Shown: positions 39,556 to 47,947 of the stretch, in pieces | Layout of the letters: each line of letters starts with the position of its first letter | Position numbering within the stretch: the first letter of the stretch is position 1 | NCBI RefSeq assembly: GCF_006476065.1 | Contig: NZ_ML636798.1 | Coordinates: 1,810,207-1,874,206, forward strand | Length of the DNA stretch: 64,000 nucleotides | DNA from: Cognatiluteimonas lumbrici | Lineage (GTDB): Bacteria > Pseudomonadota > Gammaproteobacteria > Xanthomonadales > Xanthomonadaceae | Direction: 5' to 3' | Position numbers and translations under genes: made by a program | The notes under the pieces: generated by a model | Seen by the model: only the letters and a program-made list of their open reading frames with translations | Told to the model about the DNA's origin: nothing | The model's database searches: none

Positions 39556-39578
39556 TTATCCACACAGCATGTGGATAA
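39556..39578. promoter_or_regulatory. Two perfect DnaA boxes in inverted arrangement
   Basis: TTATCCACA (39556-39564) and TGTGGATAA (39570-39578) are both exact consensus DnaA boxes with a five-base centre. They lie 113 bases upstream of the priA start in a spacer of ~400 bases. A near-match (TGTGCACAA, ~39763-39771) follows. The rest of 39444-39847 is a relatively A+T-rich tract (39640-39690) and no supported gene; the 118-codon frame across it has no coding features. Confidence 0.75.
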
Positions 39579-39651
39579 CCCTGTGCATGTCCGGCACCGT
39601 TCAGTCTGCAAACAGCTTTGTTCCCGCACGAAAGTGAAGATGGCGAAAAAA

Positions 39652-39679
39652 TTACCATTCGATCAAAGTGCAATAGAAT
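39652..39679 (+). promoter_or_regulatory. Candidate sigma70 promoter upstream of the sigma-like gene
   Basis: TTACCA and TAGAAT with a 16-base spacer. A second -10-like TATCAT at 39819-39824 is nearer the start codon. Either could drive the sigma-like/DUF3106/kinase genes. Confidence 0.45.
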
Positions 39680-39833
39680 CAATGGCTTGCGCGTGGAACA
39701 TGGTGAAGGCCGGTCGCCGGCGACAGGGTGAACGATTCGTCTACGGAGCCGCGTTACTGCTGTGCACAACCATTCTGGCGCGGATCCGCGTCAAACCGGC
39801 CGTGACGGGGGGGCTGGCTATCATGCCCCGGCC

Positions 39834-39851
39834 ATGAAGCCCCACCGATGA
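39834..39851 (+). CDS. Five-codon leader ORF overlapping the sigma-like start
   Basis: ATG AAG CCC CAC CGA TGA; its stop overlaps the ATG at 39848 as ATGA. It could couple or modulate translation of the following gene. Evidence is position only. Confidence 0.3.
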   Translation: MKPHR

Positions 39852-40729
39852 CCGCGCGTCACCCCTCGCCCCCGTCGCGACCCTCCACCGCCACTGCCGC
39901 CTTCCTGCGCGGCGTGCAGCGACGTGCCGTGCTCGTTGCCTGGCTGCAGGCCGGGGACCAGGAGGCTGCGGCCGGAATCGCGGAGGCGGCCGCCCGCGCC
40001 TTCCTGCCGATGTCCGCGGACGTGCCGATGGAACAGTGGCCGGTGCGCTACTGGGGGTTGCTGGTGGATCACCCGGCGTTGCGCGCGCCGGCGCCCGGCG
40101 CGCGCTGGCCCGCCGGGCTGGACTGGCTGGGCGAGCTCGGCAACGGGCCGCGCGCGGCGGTGCTGCTGCGGCTGGTCGGCGGGCTCGAGCCCGCCGCGGT
40201 GGCGGCCGCGCTCGGCGTGGCGCCGGCCGCCGCGCACGCGGGATTGCGCGAGGCCTTGCCGTGCCTGGCCGACGGCCGCCACGACGCGCTCGCCTGGCAG
40301 GCCCGGCAACAGGCCTTGCGCGAGGCGCTGGACACGCTGCCCGCGGCGGCGCTCCCGACGCTCCCGGCACCTCCGGCGCCCGCGCGCACCGCTCGCAGCC
40401 ACCGGGCCACGCCCTGGCTCTGGGCCGGCGTCGCCGCCTGCGCGCTGGCGCTGGCCGCGACCTTCCTGCCGCTCCGGCTGCCGGGGTCGCCGGACTCGGA
40501 CGGGCCGCCGGACCTGGCGCGCGCCGAGAGCGATCCGCTTCCGCCCAGCCAGGCCCCGGCGGTGCCGCTGGAGCCCGACCTGGTGCTGCTGTCGCACCCC
40601 GACCTGGAGCAGCTGGCGAACGCGGAGGACGCGGCCGTGGTCGACGAACTCGGGCTGTACGCGTGGTACGCGGCGCGGCTGTCGCGGGACGCGCGCAGCC
40701 GCGGCGGGGAGGGCGACGGTGGGCGCTGA
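39848..40729 (+). CDS. Sigma-factor-like HTH protein with a membrane anchor
   Basis: 293 aa. Residues ~60-140 resemble sigma70 region 4 and its preceding helix (MEQWPVRYWGLL, then PRAAVLLRLVGGLEPAAVAAALGVAPAAAHAGLREAL in parts, a helix-turn-helix at ~103-136). Residues 190-208 are a single membrane span (LWAGVAACALALAATFL), and the C-terminal ~85 residues would be periplasmic. Region 2 is not evident, so it may not be a true sigma; a membrane-held regulator or an anti-sigma-like fusion fits better. The DUF3106 gene overlaps its end by 11 bases, an association seen in related genomes. Confidence 0.7.
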   Translation: MTARHPSPPSRPSTATAAFLRGVQRRAVLVAWLQAGDQEAAAGIAEAAARAFLPMSADVPMEQWPVRYWGLLVDHPALRAPAPGARWPAGLDWLGELGNGPRAAVLLRLVGGLEPAAVAAALGVAPAAAHAGLREALPCLADGRHDALAWQARQQALREALDTLPAAALPTLPAPPAPARTARSHRATPWLWAGVAACALALAATFLPLRLPGSPDSDGPPDLARAESDPLPPSQAPAVPLEPDLVLLSHPDLEQLANAEDAAVVDELGLYAWYAARLSRDARSRGGEGDGGR

Positions 40730-41360
40730 ACGTCGCTGGCTGCTGCTGATCGCCGTGCTGGCGTGCTGCACGCTCGCAGGCGTCGCGATCGCGGTCTTGC
40801 CGCCGCCGGTGCAGTCGCGCATGGCGGCGCTGCCGCCCGAGGCGCGCCAGCAGTTGCAGGCGCGTGCGCAGTGGCTGCGTGCGATGCCTGCGGACCGGCA
40901 GCTCGCGCTGCGCGCGCGCGTGGACGCCTGGGAAGCGTTGCCCGCGGCCGAGCGTGCGCGCCTGCGCGAAGCCTGGGTGGCGTGGCGCGCCATGCCGGTG
41001 GACCGGCAGGCGCTCGTGCGTTCCGCGGCGCGCACCTTCGCAGGCCTGCCTGCGGAGCAGCGCCAGGCATTGCGCGATGAATTCGCCGCGTTGCCGCCGG
41101 ACATCCGCCGCGGCTGGCTGCTCGGGCCGGTGCTCGGCGCCGAGTGGGAGGGGCTCGCGCCGCTGTTGATGCAGGTGCCGCCGGCGCAACGCGAGCCGCT
41201 GTTGCAGGTCCTGCACGCGTTGCCGCCGGCGCAGGTGCGCGACCTCGCGACGCTGTCGCAACGCACGCCGCCACAGGCGCGCGGCGCGCTGCGCGACGAA
41301 CTCATCCGCACCGCGCCGGCGGAGCGCGGCGACTGGCTGCGCGCGCGCCTGCTGCAATAG
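40719..41360 (+). CDS. DUF3106 family protein
   Basis: 213 aa from a GTG preceded by GGGGAGG. One N-terminal span or signal anchor (WLLLIAVLACCTLAGVAIAVL), then repeats of short Pro-bounded helices (LPPEARQQLQ, MPADRQLALR, LPAAERARLR, LPAEQRQALR), the DUF3106 pattern. It should extend into the periplasm. Partner of the sigma-like gene by overlap; function unknown. Confidence 0.8.
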   Translation: MGAERRWLLLIAVLACCTLAGVAIAVLPPPVQSRMAALPPEARQQLQARAQWLRAMPADRQLALRARVDAWEALPAAERARLREAWVAWRAMPVDRQALVRSAARTFAGLPAEQRQALRDEFAALPPDIRRGWLLGPVLGAEWEGLAPLLMQVPPAQREPLLQVLHALPPAQVRDLATLSQRTPPQARGALRDELIRTAPAERGDWLRARLLQ

Positions 41361-41445
41361 GCGTCGGGGTTTCCGCGGCGACGCGGGTTGCAGTGGCGGG
41401 CGCCGGTCGCCATCATCGTCGCCACTGATGGGGACGGGGGAAGGC

Positions 41446-43377
41446 ATGTCGGAGTTCGCGGTGGGCGTGCGTGCGCCAACCCCGGCGAACATGCCATGGC
41501 TGCACCTGGCGGCGCTGCTGCTCGGCGCCTGCCTGTTGCTGCTCGCATTCGGGCGCCTGATGGACGTCGGCGCGAACGTGGCCGGCCCCGGCGTGCAACG
41601 CTTCGACGGCGCCATGCTGGTCGCCGCCGACGGCGGCGAATCCGGCCCGGTGCCGATGCAGCTGCTGGGCAACTGCCACGCGCGCGGCGAATGCACCCGC
41701 CTCTACCGCATCCGCTTCCAGCACGACCCTGCAGGCGGCGCGTTGCAGGCGCTGTACATCCCGCAGTTCACCGGACGCCTGCAGGTGTCGCTCAACGGGG
41801 TGCCGGTCATCGACAGCACCCGCGGCCAGACCTCGCTGCGGCTCGGGCAGGGCGCGCCGCAGCTGGTGCCGTTGCCGGAGCAGATGCTGCGGCCGGGCGG
41901 GAACACCCTAGAGCTGGCGCTCGGCGGCAGGATGGGCGCCGGTGCCGTCGGGCCGGTGTACTTCGGGCCGGACGCGGAACTGCGCGACCACCACGAGGCG
42001 GCGCATTTCCTGGTGGTGGCGTTGCCGCGGCTGATGGACGGCGCGCTGTTCGCGATCGGCGCGATCATGCTGATGATCTGGCTGACCCGGCGCCACGACC
42101 AGCTCTACCTGCTGTGCGCGACGATATCGCTCGGGTTCGCGCTGTCCTCGCTGTCGCCGGTGATCGCCGGCGCCTTCGGCGCGCAGTTCCTGCTGCCGGT
42201 GAACGTGCTGCGCTTCCTCGGCGCCTGCCTGCTGCTGCCGTTCACCTGGCGGCTGGTGGGGCGCACGCCGCCGGTGCGCACGCGTTGGTTCCTGCTCCCG
42301 GCCATGCTGATGTACCTGAGCTTCGAGCTCCTGCCGGCGGCCTGGTCGACGCTGCTGGTCCCGGCGTTGTTCGTGCCGCTTGCGCTGGGACTGGGTGCGG
42401 TGGCGCTATGGGAGATGTGGCGCGCGGGCATCCGCGGCGGCGACCGCAGCGCGCTGGCCCTGCTCGCGACCATCGCCGTGCTGCTGTCGCTGGCCACCCG
42501 CGACCAGTTGGTGACCGCGGGCGTGCTCGACCGCGGCTACGTCCTGCTGGCGCGCTTCAACGGGCCGCTGCTGGTGATGCTCATGGGCGCGATCCTGCTG
42601 CGCCGCTTCTCGGACGGGCTGTCGCTGCTGGAAACCTTCAACGCGCGCCTGCACCGCGACGTCGCGGCCGCGCGCATGGAGCTGCGGGCCGCGTTCGAGC
42701 GCGAGCAGGCGCACGTGCGCAAGGCGACGCTGGAGGCCGAGCGCATGCGCCTGATGGGCGACCTGCACGACGGCATCGCCGGCCACCTGGTGTCCATCAT
42801 CTCGCTGTGCGAGCAGCGGCGGCCGGGCGCCGACGGCAATGTTGGCGACACCAGCGAGGAGGTGGCGCAGGCCAGCCGCCGCGCGCTCGCGGACCTGCGC
42901 CTGGTGATCGACTCGATGGAGGACGTCGGCGACGACCTGGCGATGATGCTGACGGCGTTCCGCGATCGGGTGGAACCGCAACTGCGGCGCGCCGGCGTGT
43001 TCCTGGACTGGCAGGCGCGCAACCTGCCCGACCTGCCCGGGCTGGCGCCGGCGACCACGCTGGCGATCTACCGTATCCTGCAGGAGGCGGTGAACAACGC
43101 GGTCAAGCACTCGGGCTCGGAGACGATCGCGCTCGTGGCCGGCGCCTCGCCACTGCCGGGGCATGGCGTGCGCCTGGAAGTGCGCGACTCCGGGCGCGGC
43201 GGCGCCAGCGCCCGTCGTGGCGGCTACGGCATGGGCAACATGCACAAGCGCGCTGCCGCGCTGGGCGCGACGCTGTCGGTGGAGAGCGGAGCGGAAGGCA
43301 CCCGCGTGCTGCTCGACCTGCCGCCGCGGCTGCCGGGCGAGGCGGGCGCGGCTACAGCTGGATCAGGTTCCGCGTGA
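41446..43377 (+). CDS. Membrane histidine kinase of the NarX/HisKA_3 class with sugar-binding-like input
   Basis: 643 aa from ATG 41446 (GGGGGAAGG ahead). One N-terminal span, an extracytoplasmic beta-rich domain (~60-185, of 7TMR-DISMED2 character), six or seven spans (~185-390), a coiled coil, then HisKA_3 with phospho-acceptor His441 in GDLHDGIAGHL and an HATPase domain (EAVNNAVKHS, DSGRGG, GYGMGNM). It should phosphorylate a LuxR-type regulator. The 3' end overlaps the regulator gene on the other strand by 26 bases. Signal sensed unknown. Confidence 0.88.
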   Translation: MSEFAVGVRAPTPANMPWLHLAALLLGACLLLLAFGRLMDVGANVAGPGVQRFDGAMLVAADGGESGPVPMQLLGNCHARGECTRLYRIRFQHDPAGGALQALYIPQFTGRLQVSLNGVPVIDSTRGQTSLRLGQGAPQLVPLPEQMLRPGGNTLELALGGRMGAGAVGPVYFGPDAELRDHHEAAHFLVVALPRLMDGALFAIGAIMLMIWLTRRHDQLYLLCATISLGFALSSLSPVIAGAFGAQFLLPVNVLRFLGACLLLPFTWRLVGRTPPVRTRWFLLPAMLMYLSFELLPAAWSTLLVPALFVPLALGLGAVALWEMWRAGIRGGDRSALALLATIAVLLSLATRDQLVTAGVLDRGYVLLARFNGPLLVMLMGAILLRRFSDGLSLLETFNARLHRDVAAARMELRAAFEREQAHVRKATLEAERMRLMGDLHDGIAGHLVSIISLCEQRRPGADGNVGDTSEEVAQASRRALADLRLVIDSMEDVGDDLAMMLTAFRDRVEPQLRRAGVFLDWQARNLPDLPGLAPATTLAIYRILQEAVNNAVKHSGSETIALVAGASPLPGHGVRLEVRDSGRGGASARRGGYGMGNMHKRAAALGATLSVESGAEGTRVLLDLPPRLPGEAGAATAGSGSA

Positions 43378-44002
43378 GCGCCTCGAACACCGCTTCGCCG
43401 CGGCTGTTGACCTCGAGCTTGCGGTAGATGCTCTTGATGTAGTTGGGCACGGTCTTGCGCGAGATCCCCAGGCCGTCGGCGATCTCGTTGTAGGTCAGGC
43501 CCTTGGCGATGCCCCACAGGATGTCGATCTCGCGCCTGGTCAGCCCGAGCTGCGCGTTGCCTTCCTGCACGCGCGGGGTGTCCGGCTGCAGGCGGCGCAG
43601 GATGTAGCGTGCGATCGCCGCCGACAGCGGCGAATGGCCCTGCAGCACCTGGCGCACGGTGTCGCCGATGTCCTCGGGCAGCGCGTCCTTGACGATGTAG
43701 CCGCTGGCCCCGGCGGCGATCGCGGCGACCACGTTGCGCTCGTCGCACAGCACCGAGATCACCAGCACCTCGATCCCCGGGTGGTTCGCGCGCACTTCAG
43801 CGGTCAGCGCGGTGCCGTGGCCGTCCGGCAGCTCCAGGTCGGTGACCAGCACCTTCGGCGGGTCGGCCGCGATCGCCGCGCGCGCGTCGGCGATGTTGTC
43901 CACCGACGCCACATCGAAGCCGGGATCCGATGCCAGCGCCTCGTGCAGGCGCCGCCGGGTCGGCGGGTCGTCCTCGACGAGCAGGATGCGGATCGTTTCC
44001 AT
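43352..44002 (-). CDS. NarL/LuxR-type response regulator
   Basis: 216 aa; ATG at 44002. Receiver with DD pair (LLVEDDPPTRRRL), phospho-acceptor Asp55 in VTDLELPDGHG, Lys in IVKDALP; a C-terminal LuxR helix-turn-helix (LTRREIDILWGIAKGLTYNEIA, split by the usual turn, then SRKTVPNYIKSIYRKL). It lies tail to tail with the kinase gene, an unusual orientation for a cognate pair, and 11 bases downstream of the secretin-lipoprotein gene with which it probably forms a transcript. Confidence 0.9.
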   Translation of the reverse strand: METIRILLVEDDPPTRRRLHEALASDPGFDVASVDNIADARAAIAADPPKVLVTDLELPDGHGTALTAEVRANHPGIEVLVISVLCDERNVVAAIAAGASGYIVKDALPEDIGDTVRQVLQGHSPLSAAIARYILRRLQPDTPRVQEGNAQLGLTRREIDILWGIAKGLTYNEIADGLGISRKTVPNYIKSIYRKLEVNSRGEAVFEALTRNLIQL

Positions 44003-44013
44003 GGCGCCACCCT

Positions 44014-45453
44014 TCACAGCCAGGCCTCGAACGCGATCTTCGGCGCTTGCGACGGCAAACGCGAGATCCGGGCGATGTCGGCGGCCGGGCGGCCGAACAG
44101 CGCCTGCGACAGCGCATCGCCGTCCGGGGCCGCGGCGGCGCCGGGCTCGACCCCGCGGCGCGCGGTGATCAGCACCAGCACGTCGCTGCGGCGCGCGCTC
44201 GACTGCTCGGTGCCGAACAGCTTCGCGATACCCGGAATCCGCGACAGCCCGGGCGTGCCGCTGTCGGCGTCGCGCACGCTCATGGTCGCGCCGGAGCCGA
44301 GCGCGATCGCGCGCCCGAACGGGATCCGCGCGGTGGCCTCGGCCGAGGTCTTCTCGGTCTGCAGCACGGTGGCGTTGACGCCGCCGACGGTGTTGGCCGA
44401 CAGGTTGGACAGCTCGAGTATCGCGGTCAGGTCGACGTAACCGTCGCCGACCTCGTTCGGGGTGACCTTGAGGTCCACGCCGACGTCGCGCTCGAGCGGC
44501 TCGGTCTCGTCGCCGGCAGGCACGATCAGCACGCTGCTGCCCTCGAAGAAGCGCGAGGTCGAGCCCGGGACCGCGACCACGCTGGGGCTGGCCTCGATGC
44601 TGAAGGAACCGCGCGCCAGCGAGGCCATGTTGAGCGCGTAGCTGACGCTCGGGACGGTGACCTCGATGTTGCGCTCGGTGGCGTGGGTCGCGCCGTCGTC
44701 GTCGCGTTCGTAGGTGTTGACCAGAGTGCCGCCGAACTGCAGCTCCAGCGCGTTGAGCAGGTTGATGCCTGCGTGGCTGTTGCTGTCGCGGCTCTGGCGG
44801 ATGACGTAGGCGTCGATCGAGACGTTGCCGGCGGCGTGGTCGGCCTCGGCCGGCAGCGGCGCGGGATACAGGCGCGCGCGCACCTCCGCCGCCGGGCGGG
44901 CGCCTTGCCCGTCGGCGAGCCCGGCCGACACGAACGCCTCCGCGGCCCGCGCCGCGTCGCCGGCGGGCGCGCCGGTGCGGCGCGCCTCCGCGAGCGCGTT
45001 CGCGGCGAGGCCGAACTCGCCCGCGCGCCAGGCCACGAGCGCGAGCCCGTAGCAGAGCTGGTCGCAGCCGCCGCGCAGGCCCATCGCGTCCACGTAGCCG
45101 GCCAGCGCCTGCTGGTGGTTGCCGAGGCGGTAGTCGGTGATCGCCAGCGCGAACTGCGGCTGCCACCAGTCCGGAGCCAGCCGGGCCGCGTTGGCGAAGG
45201 CCACGCGTGCCACCTCGAGGTCGCCGCGGCGGCCGCGGTCGAGCAGGTAGCGGCCGTTGTCGTAGTGCAGGCGGGCGTTGGTCGGCTCGGCCCCGATCCG
45301 CGCGAACAGCTCCGCCGAGCGGTCGCCTGAGAAGCCGAGCCGGGCGAGCTCGCGCTCGGAGCGCGGCACGCTGGCGCAGCCGGCCACCAGCGCGCACAGC
45401 AGCAGCACGGGCAGGACGCGGGCGAGGCGGGCAGGGCGTGGATGGACGGGCAT
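44014..45453 (-). CDS. Lipoprotein combining TPR-like repeats with a secretin C-terminal domain
   Basis: 479 aa from ATG 45453. Lipobox LVAGC (Cys26). Residues ~30-190 form TPR-like helices (ALAITDYRLGNHQQALAGYV, ALVAWRAGEFGLAANALAEA). The C-terminal ~230 residues resemble secretins: beta-rich region, then GTPGLSRIPGIAKLFGTE and SDVLVLITARRG, the typical gate signature. N0/N1 domains are missing. It could form or dock to an outer-membrane pore or act as a decoy; no other secretion genes lie near. Paired with a NarL-type regulator. Confidence 0.78.
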   Translation of the reverse strand: MPVHPRPARLARVLPVLLLCALVAGCASVPRSERELARLGFSGDRSAELFARIGAEPTNARLHYDNGRYLLDRGRRGDLEVARVAFANAARLAPDWWQPQFALAITDYRLGNHQQALAGYVDAMGLRGGCDQLCYGLALVAWRAGEFGLAANALAEARRTGAPAGDAARAAEAFVSAGLADGQGARPAAEVRARLYPAPLPAEADHAAGNVSIDAYVIRQSRDSNSHAGINLLNALELQFGGTLVNTYERDDDGATHATERNIEVTVPSVSYALNMASLARGSFSIEASPSVVAVPGSTSRFFEGSSVLIVPAGDETEPLERDVGVDLKVTPNEVGDGYVDLTAILELSNLSANTVGGVNATVLQTEKTSAEATARIPFGRAIALGSGATMSVRDADSGTPGLSRIPGIAKLFGTEQSSARRSDVLVLITARRGVEPGAAAAPDGDALSQALFGRPAADIARISRLPSQAPKIAFEAWL

Positions 45454-45538
45454 GGAAGGGGCTTCCCCTGGGGACAGGGCCAGCATCGCCCGCGCCGTCG
45501 GCGGGCGCGACGCCAGATTCATGGTGTGCCGCCCGCGG

Positions 45539-46471
45539 TCAGCCCCACACCAGGCTGGCGAGAATGGTCGCGGCGACCCCGAAGCCGAGCAGGAAGAAGT
45601 AGCAGACGCCCAGCACCAGGTACTTGAGCAGGGTCAGCGGCCAGCCCTGGCCGTAGACGCCCTTCTGCATCAGCAGCAGGTACAGCGGCATCCACACGAA
45701 CAGCAACCCCTGCATCCAGCTGCACGCCGTCTCCAGCACCGGCAGCGCGTCCTCGAGCTCGGACAGGCCGATCAGCAGCAGCACCGCCAGGCACAGGAAG
45801 GCGTGGCTGTGCAGGGCCACGATCAGGTGTTCCATGTACAGCCGGCGCCTGAACAGGTAGATGATCTTCAGCATCAGCGCGAAGATCGGCAGCAGCACGA
45901 ACAGCGTGGACGGCAGCGCGCCGAGCACCGCGTCCTTGAAGCGCTCCGGGTCGGCCTGCAGCTCGGCGGCGTTCTCGATGCCGTCGCCGATCTGCTGGTT
46001 GATCCAGCGGTCGGCGAATGCGGGCAGCCATGCAATGTCCACGGGGTTGGTCACCGGATCCCACTGCCTGCCGTTGAAGGACACGGTCAGGCCCTTGTCG
46101 GGATCGGGGTCGGTGACCGTCACCGTCGCCCTGCCGCCGCCGGGCTCGCCGTCGTTGTCGACGTGGAAGGTGAGCTGCGCGACGAAGAAGGTGACGATGC
46201 TCAGGAAGAAGAACAGCCGCACCGGGCTGACGTAGCGCACGCGGTGGCCGGCGAAGTACTCGCGGGTGAGGAAGCCGGGCTTGGCGAACAGCGGCCACAG
46301 GGTGCGCGGGGTGCGCGAATCGAGGTCGAACACGCTGTCGAAGAAGTCGCCGACGATGCTGCCGAAGTGGCGCACCAGTCCGTTCACCGGCTGGCCGCAC
46401 TTGTAGCAGTGCGGACCGAGCAGCTCGGTGCCGCAGTTCTGGCAGCTGGTGGTGCTCGTGCTCTCGGTCAC
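45539..46471 (-). CDS. DUF3667 membrane protein with a zinc ribbon
   Basis: 310 aa from a GTG at 46471. N-terminal CQNC/CYKC zinc ribbon, then the family block DFFDSVFDLDSRTPRTLWPL and FLTREYFAGHRVRYVSPVRL, followed by five membrane spans (~85-105, ~195-215, ~230-250, ~260-280, ~285-305). Function unknown. Divergent from the MATE gene over a 65-base promoter region with a TAAGAT box. Confidence 0.85.
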   Translation of the reverse strand: MTESTSTTSCQNCGTELLGPHCYKCGQPVNGLVRHFGSIVGDFFDSVFDLDSRTPRTLWPLFAKPGFLTREYFAGHRVRYVSPVRLFFFLSIVTFFVAQLTFHVDNDGEPGGGRATVTVTDPDPDKGLTVSFNGRQWDPVTNPVDIAWLPAFADRWINQQIGDGIENAAELQADPERFKDAVLGALPSTLFVLLPIFALMLKIIYLFRRRLYMEHLIVALHSHAFLCLAVLLLIGLSELEDALPVLETACSWMQGLLFVWMPLYLLLMQKGVYGQGWPLTLLKYLVLGVCYFFLLGFGVAATILASLVWG

Positions 46472-46536
46472 GCGGCCGGTCCCCGCGACTTCCCCTGCCG
46501 GTAAGATACGCGCTCGCCGCGTTCCGGCACACCCTG

Positions 46537-47883
46537 ATGGCATCCACCACGCCCGCGCCCGGCTTCGGCCGCGAAGTGCGCACCACCGCGATCCTCGCCG
46601 CCCCGCTGGTGGCGGGGCACCTGTCCACCGGCCTGATCGGCTTCGTGGACAGCGCCATCGCGGGCCACCACGGCACCGAAACCCTGGCCGCGGTGGCGGT
46701 CGGCACCGCGCTGTTCTGGTTGCCGATGATGGTGCCGATGGGCACGCTGCTGTCGCTGCCGCCCTCGGTCTCGCAGCTCGACGGCTCCGGGCGCCGCGAC
46801 GGGATCGGGCCGCTGTTCCGCCAGTCGCTGTGGCTGGCCGCGGGGCTGGGCGTGTTGCTGTTCGCCTTCCTGAGCTTCGCCGGCCTCGCACTCGAGCCGA
46901 TGGGCATCGCGCCGGAGGTGCGGCCCGGCGCGCTCGCCTTCCTGCACGGCATCCGCTGGGGCGTGCCGGCGCTGACCCTCTACCTGGCGATGCGCTACCT
47001 CAGCGACGGCGTGCACTGGACGCTGCCGACCATGCTGCTCGGCTTCGGCGGGCTGCTGGTGCTGGTGCCGCTGGGCTACGTGCTGACGTTCGGGCTGCTC
47101 GGCTTTCCGGAAATGGGCGCTGGCGGGCTGGGCGTGGCCTCGGCGGTGATGATGTGGGCGCAGGCGCTGGCGTTCGCCGGCTACCTGGCGCGTGCGCGCC
47201 GGTTCGCCGCGCTGCGCCTGTTCGAGCGCTTCGAGCCGCCGCGCTGGGCGCCCATCCGCGAGTTGCTGCGCACCGGCCTGCCGATCGGCGTGACCGTGGC
47301 GATGGAGGGCGGCCTGTTCATCGTCACCGCGCTGCTGATCGGGCGGCTGGGCGCGGTCGAGGTCGCCGCCCACCAGATCGCGATCAACGTCGCTGCGCTG
47401 TGCTTCATGGTGCCGATGGGGCTGGCCGAGGCCACCACCGTGCGCGTCGGCCACGCGCGCGGGCGGGGCAGCTTCGAGGGCGTGCGCCGCGCCGCCTTCG
47501 CCGGCTATGCGCTGGCGCTGGTGACGCAGTCTTTCTCGGCGCTGGTGCTGCTCACCGGCCACGACCTGGTGGTGGCGCTGTACACCAGCGACGCAGCGGT
47601 GGTCGCGCTGGCATCGTCACTGCTGCTGTACGCGGCGGCGTTCCAGTATCCGGATGGCATCCAGGTGCTTTCCGCGGGCGCGTTGCGCGGGCTCAAGGAC
47701 ACCCGGGTGCCGATGTTCCTGGCCGCGCTGGCCTACTGGGGCATCGGCATGCCGCTGGGCGCGTACCTCGGGCTGGTGCTGGGCTGGGGGCCGCGCGGGA
47801 TGTGGATCGGGCTGATCGCCGGGCTCTCGGTGGCCGCGTTCCTGCTCGCGCGCCGGTTCCTGCGCAGCAGTTCGGCCCGGTGA
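46537..47883 (+). CDS. MATE family multidrug efflux transporter
   Basis: 448 aa, 12 membrane spans in two pseudo-symmetric halves. Family blocks AAPLVAGHLSTGLIGFVDSAI, AGHHGTETLAAVAVG in order, the second-half QIAINVAALCFMVP. NorM-like Na+ or H+ driven drug/cation exporter of the inner membrane. Substrate not predictable. Confidence 0.92.
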   Translation: MASTTPAPGFGREVRTTAILAAPLVAGHLSTGLIGFVDSAIAGHHGTETLAAVAVGTALFWLPMMVPMGTLLSLPPSVSQLDGSGRRDGIGPLFRQSLWLAAGLGVLLFAFLSFAGLALEPMGIAPEVRPGALAFLHGIRWGVPALTLYLAMRYLSDGVHWTLPTMLLGFGGLLVLVPLGYVLTFGLLGFPEMGAGGLGVASAVMMWAQALAFAGYLARARRFAALRLFERFEPPRWAPIRELLRTGLPIGVTVAMEGGLFIVTALLIGRLGAVEVAAHQIAINVAALCFMVPMGLAEATTVRVGHARGRGSFEGVRRAAFAGYALALVTQSFSALVLLTGHDLVVALYTSDAAVVALASSLLLYAAAFQYPDGIQVLSAGALRGLKDTRVPMFLAALAYWGIGMPLGAYLGLVLGWGPRGMWIGLIAGLSVAAFLLARRFLRSSSAR

Positions 47884-47947
47884 CCTCCGGCGGATGCCGG
47901 CCCCGGCCGATGCCGGTAGGCTGTACCCGGACCCCTGGAGCACTTGC

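Noticed and set aside
39556-39771. Main replication origin at the DnaA boxes
   Set aside because: Only two perfect boxes; dnaA, dnaN and rpmH, which flank oriC in xanthomonads, are not here.
39481-39837. 118-codon frame in the priA spacer
   Set aside because: No motif, covers the DnaA boxes and promoter-like sequence, codon use unlike neighbours.
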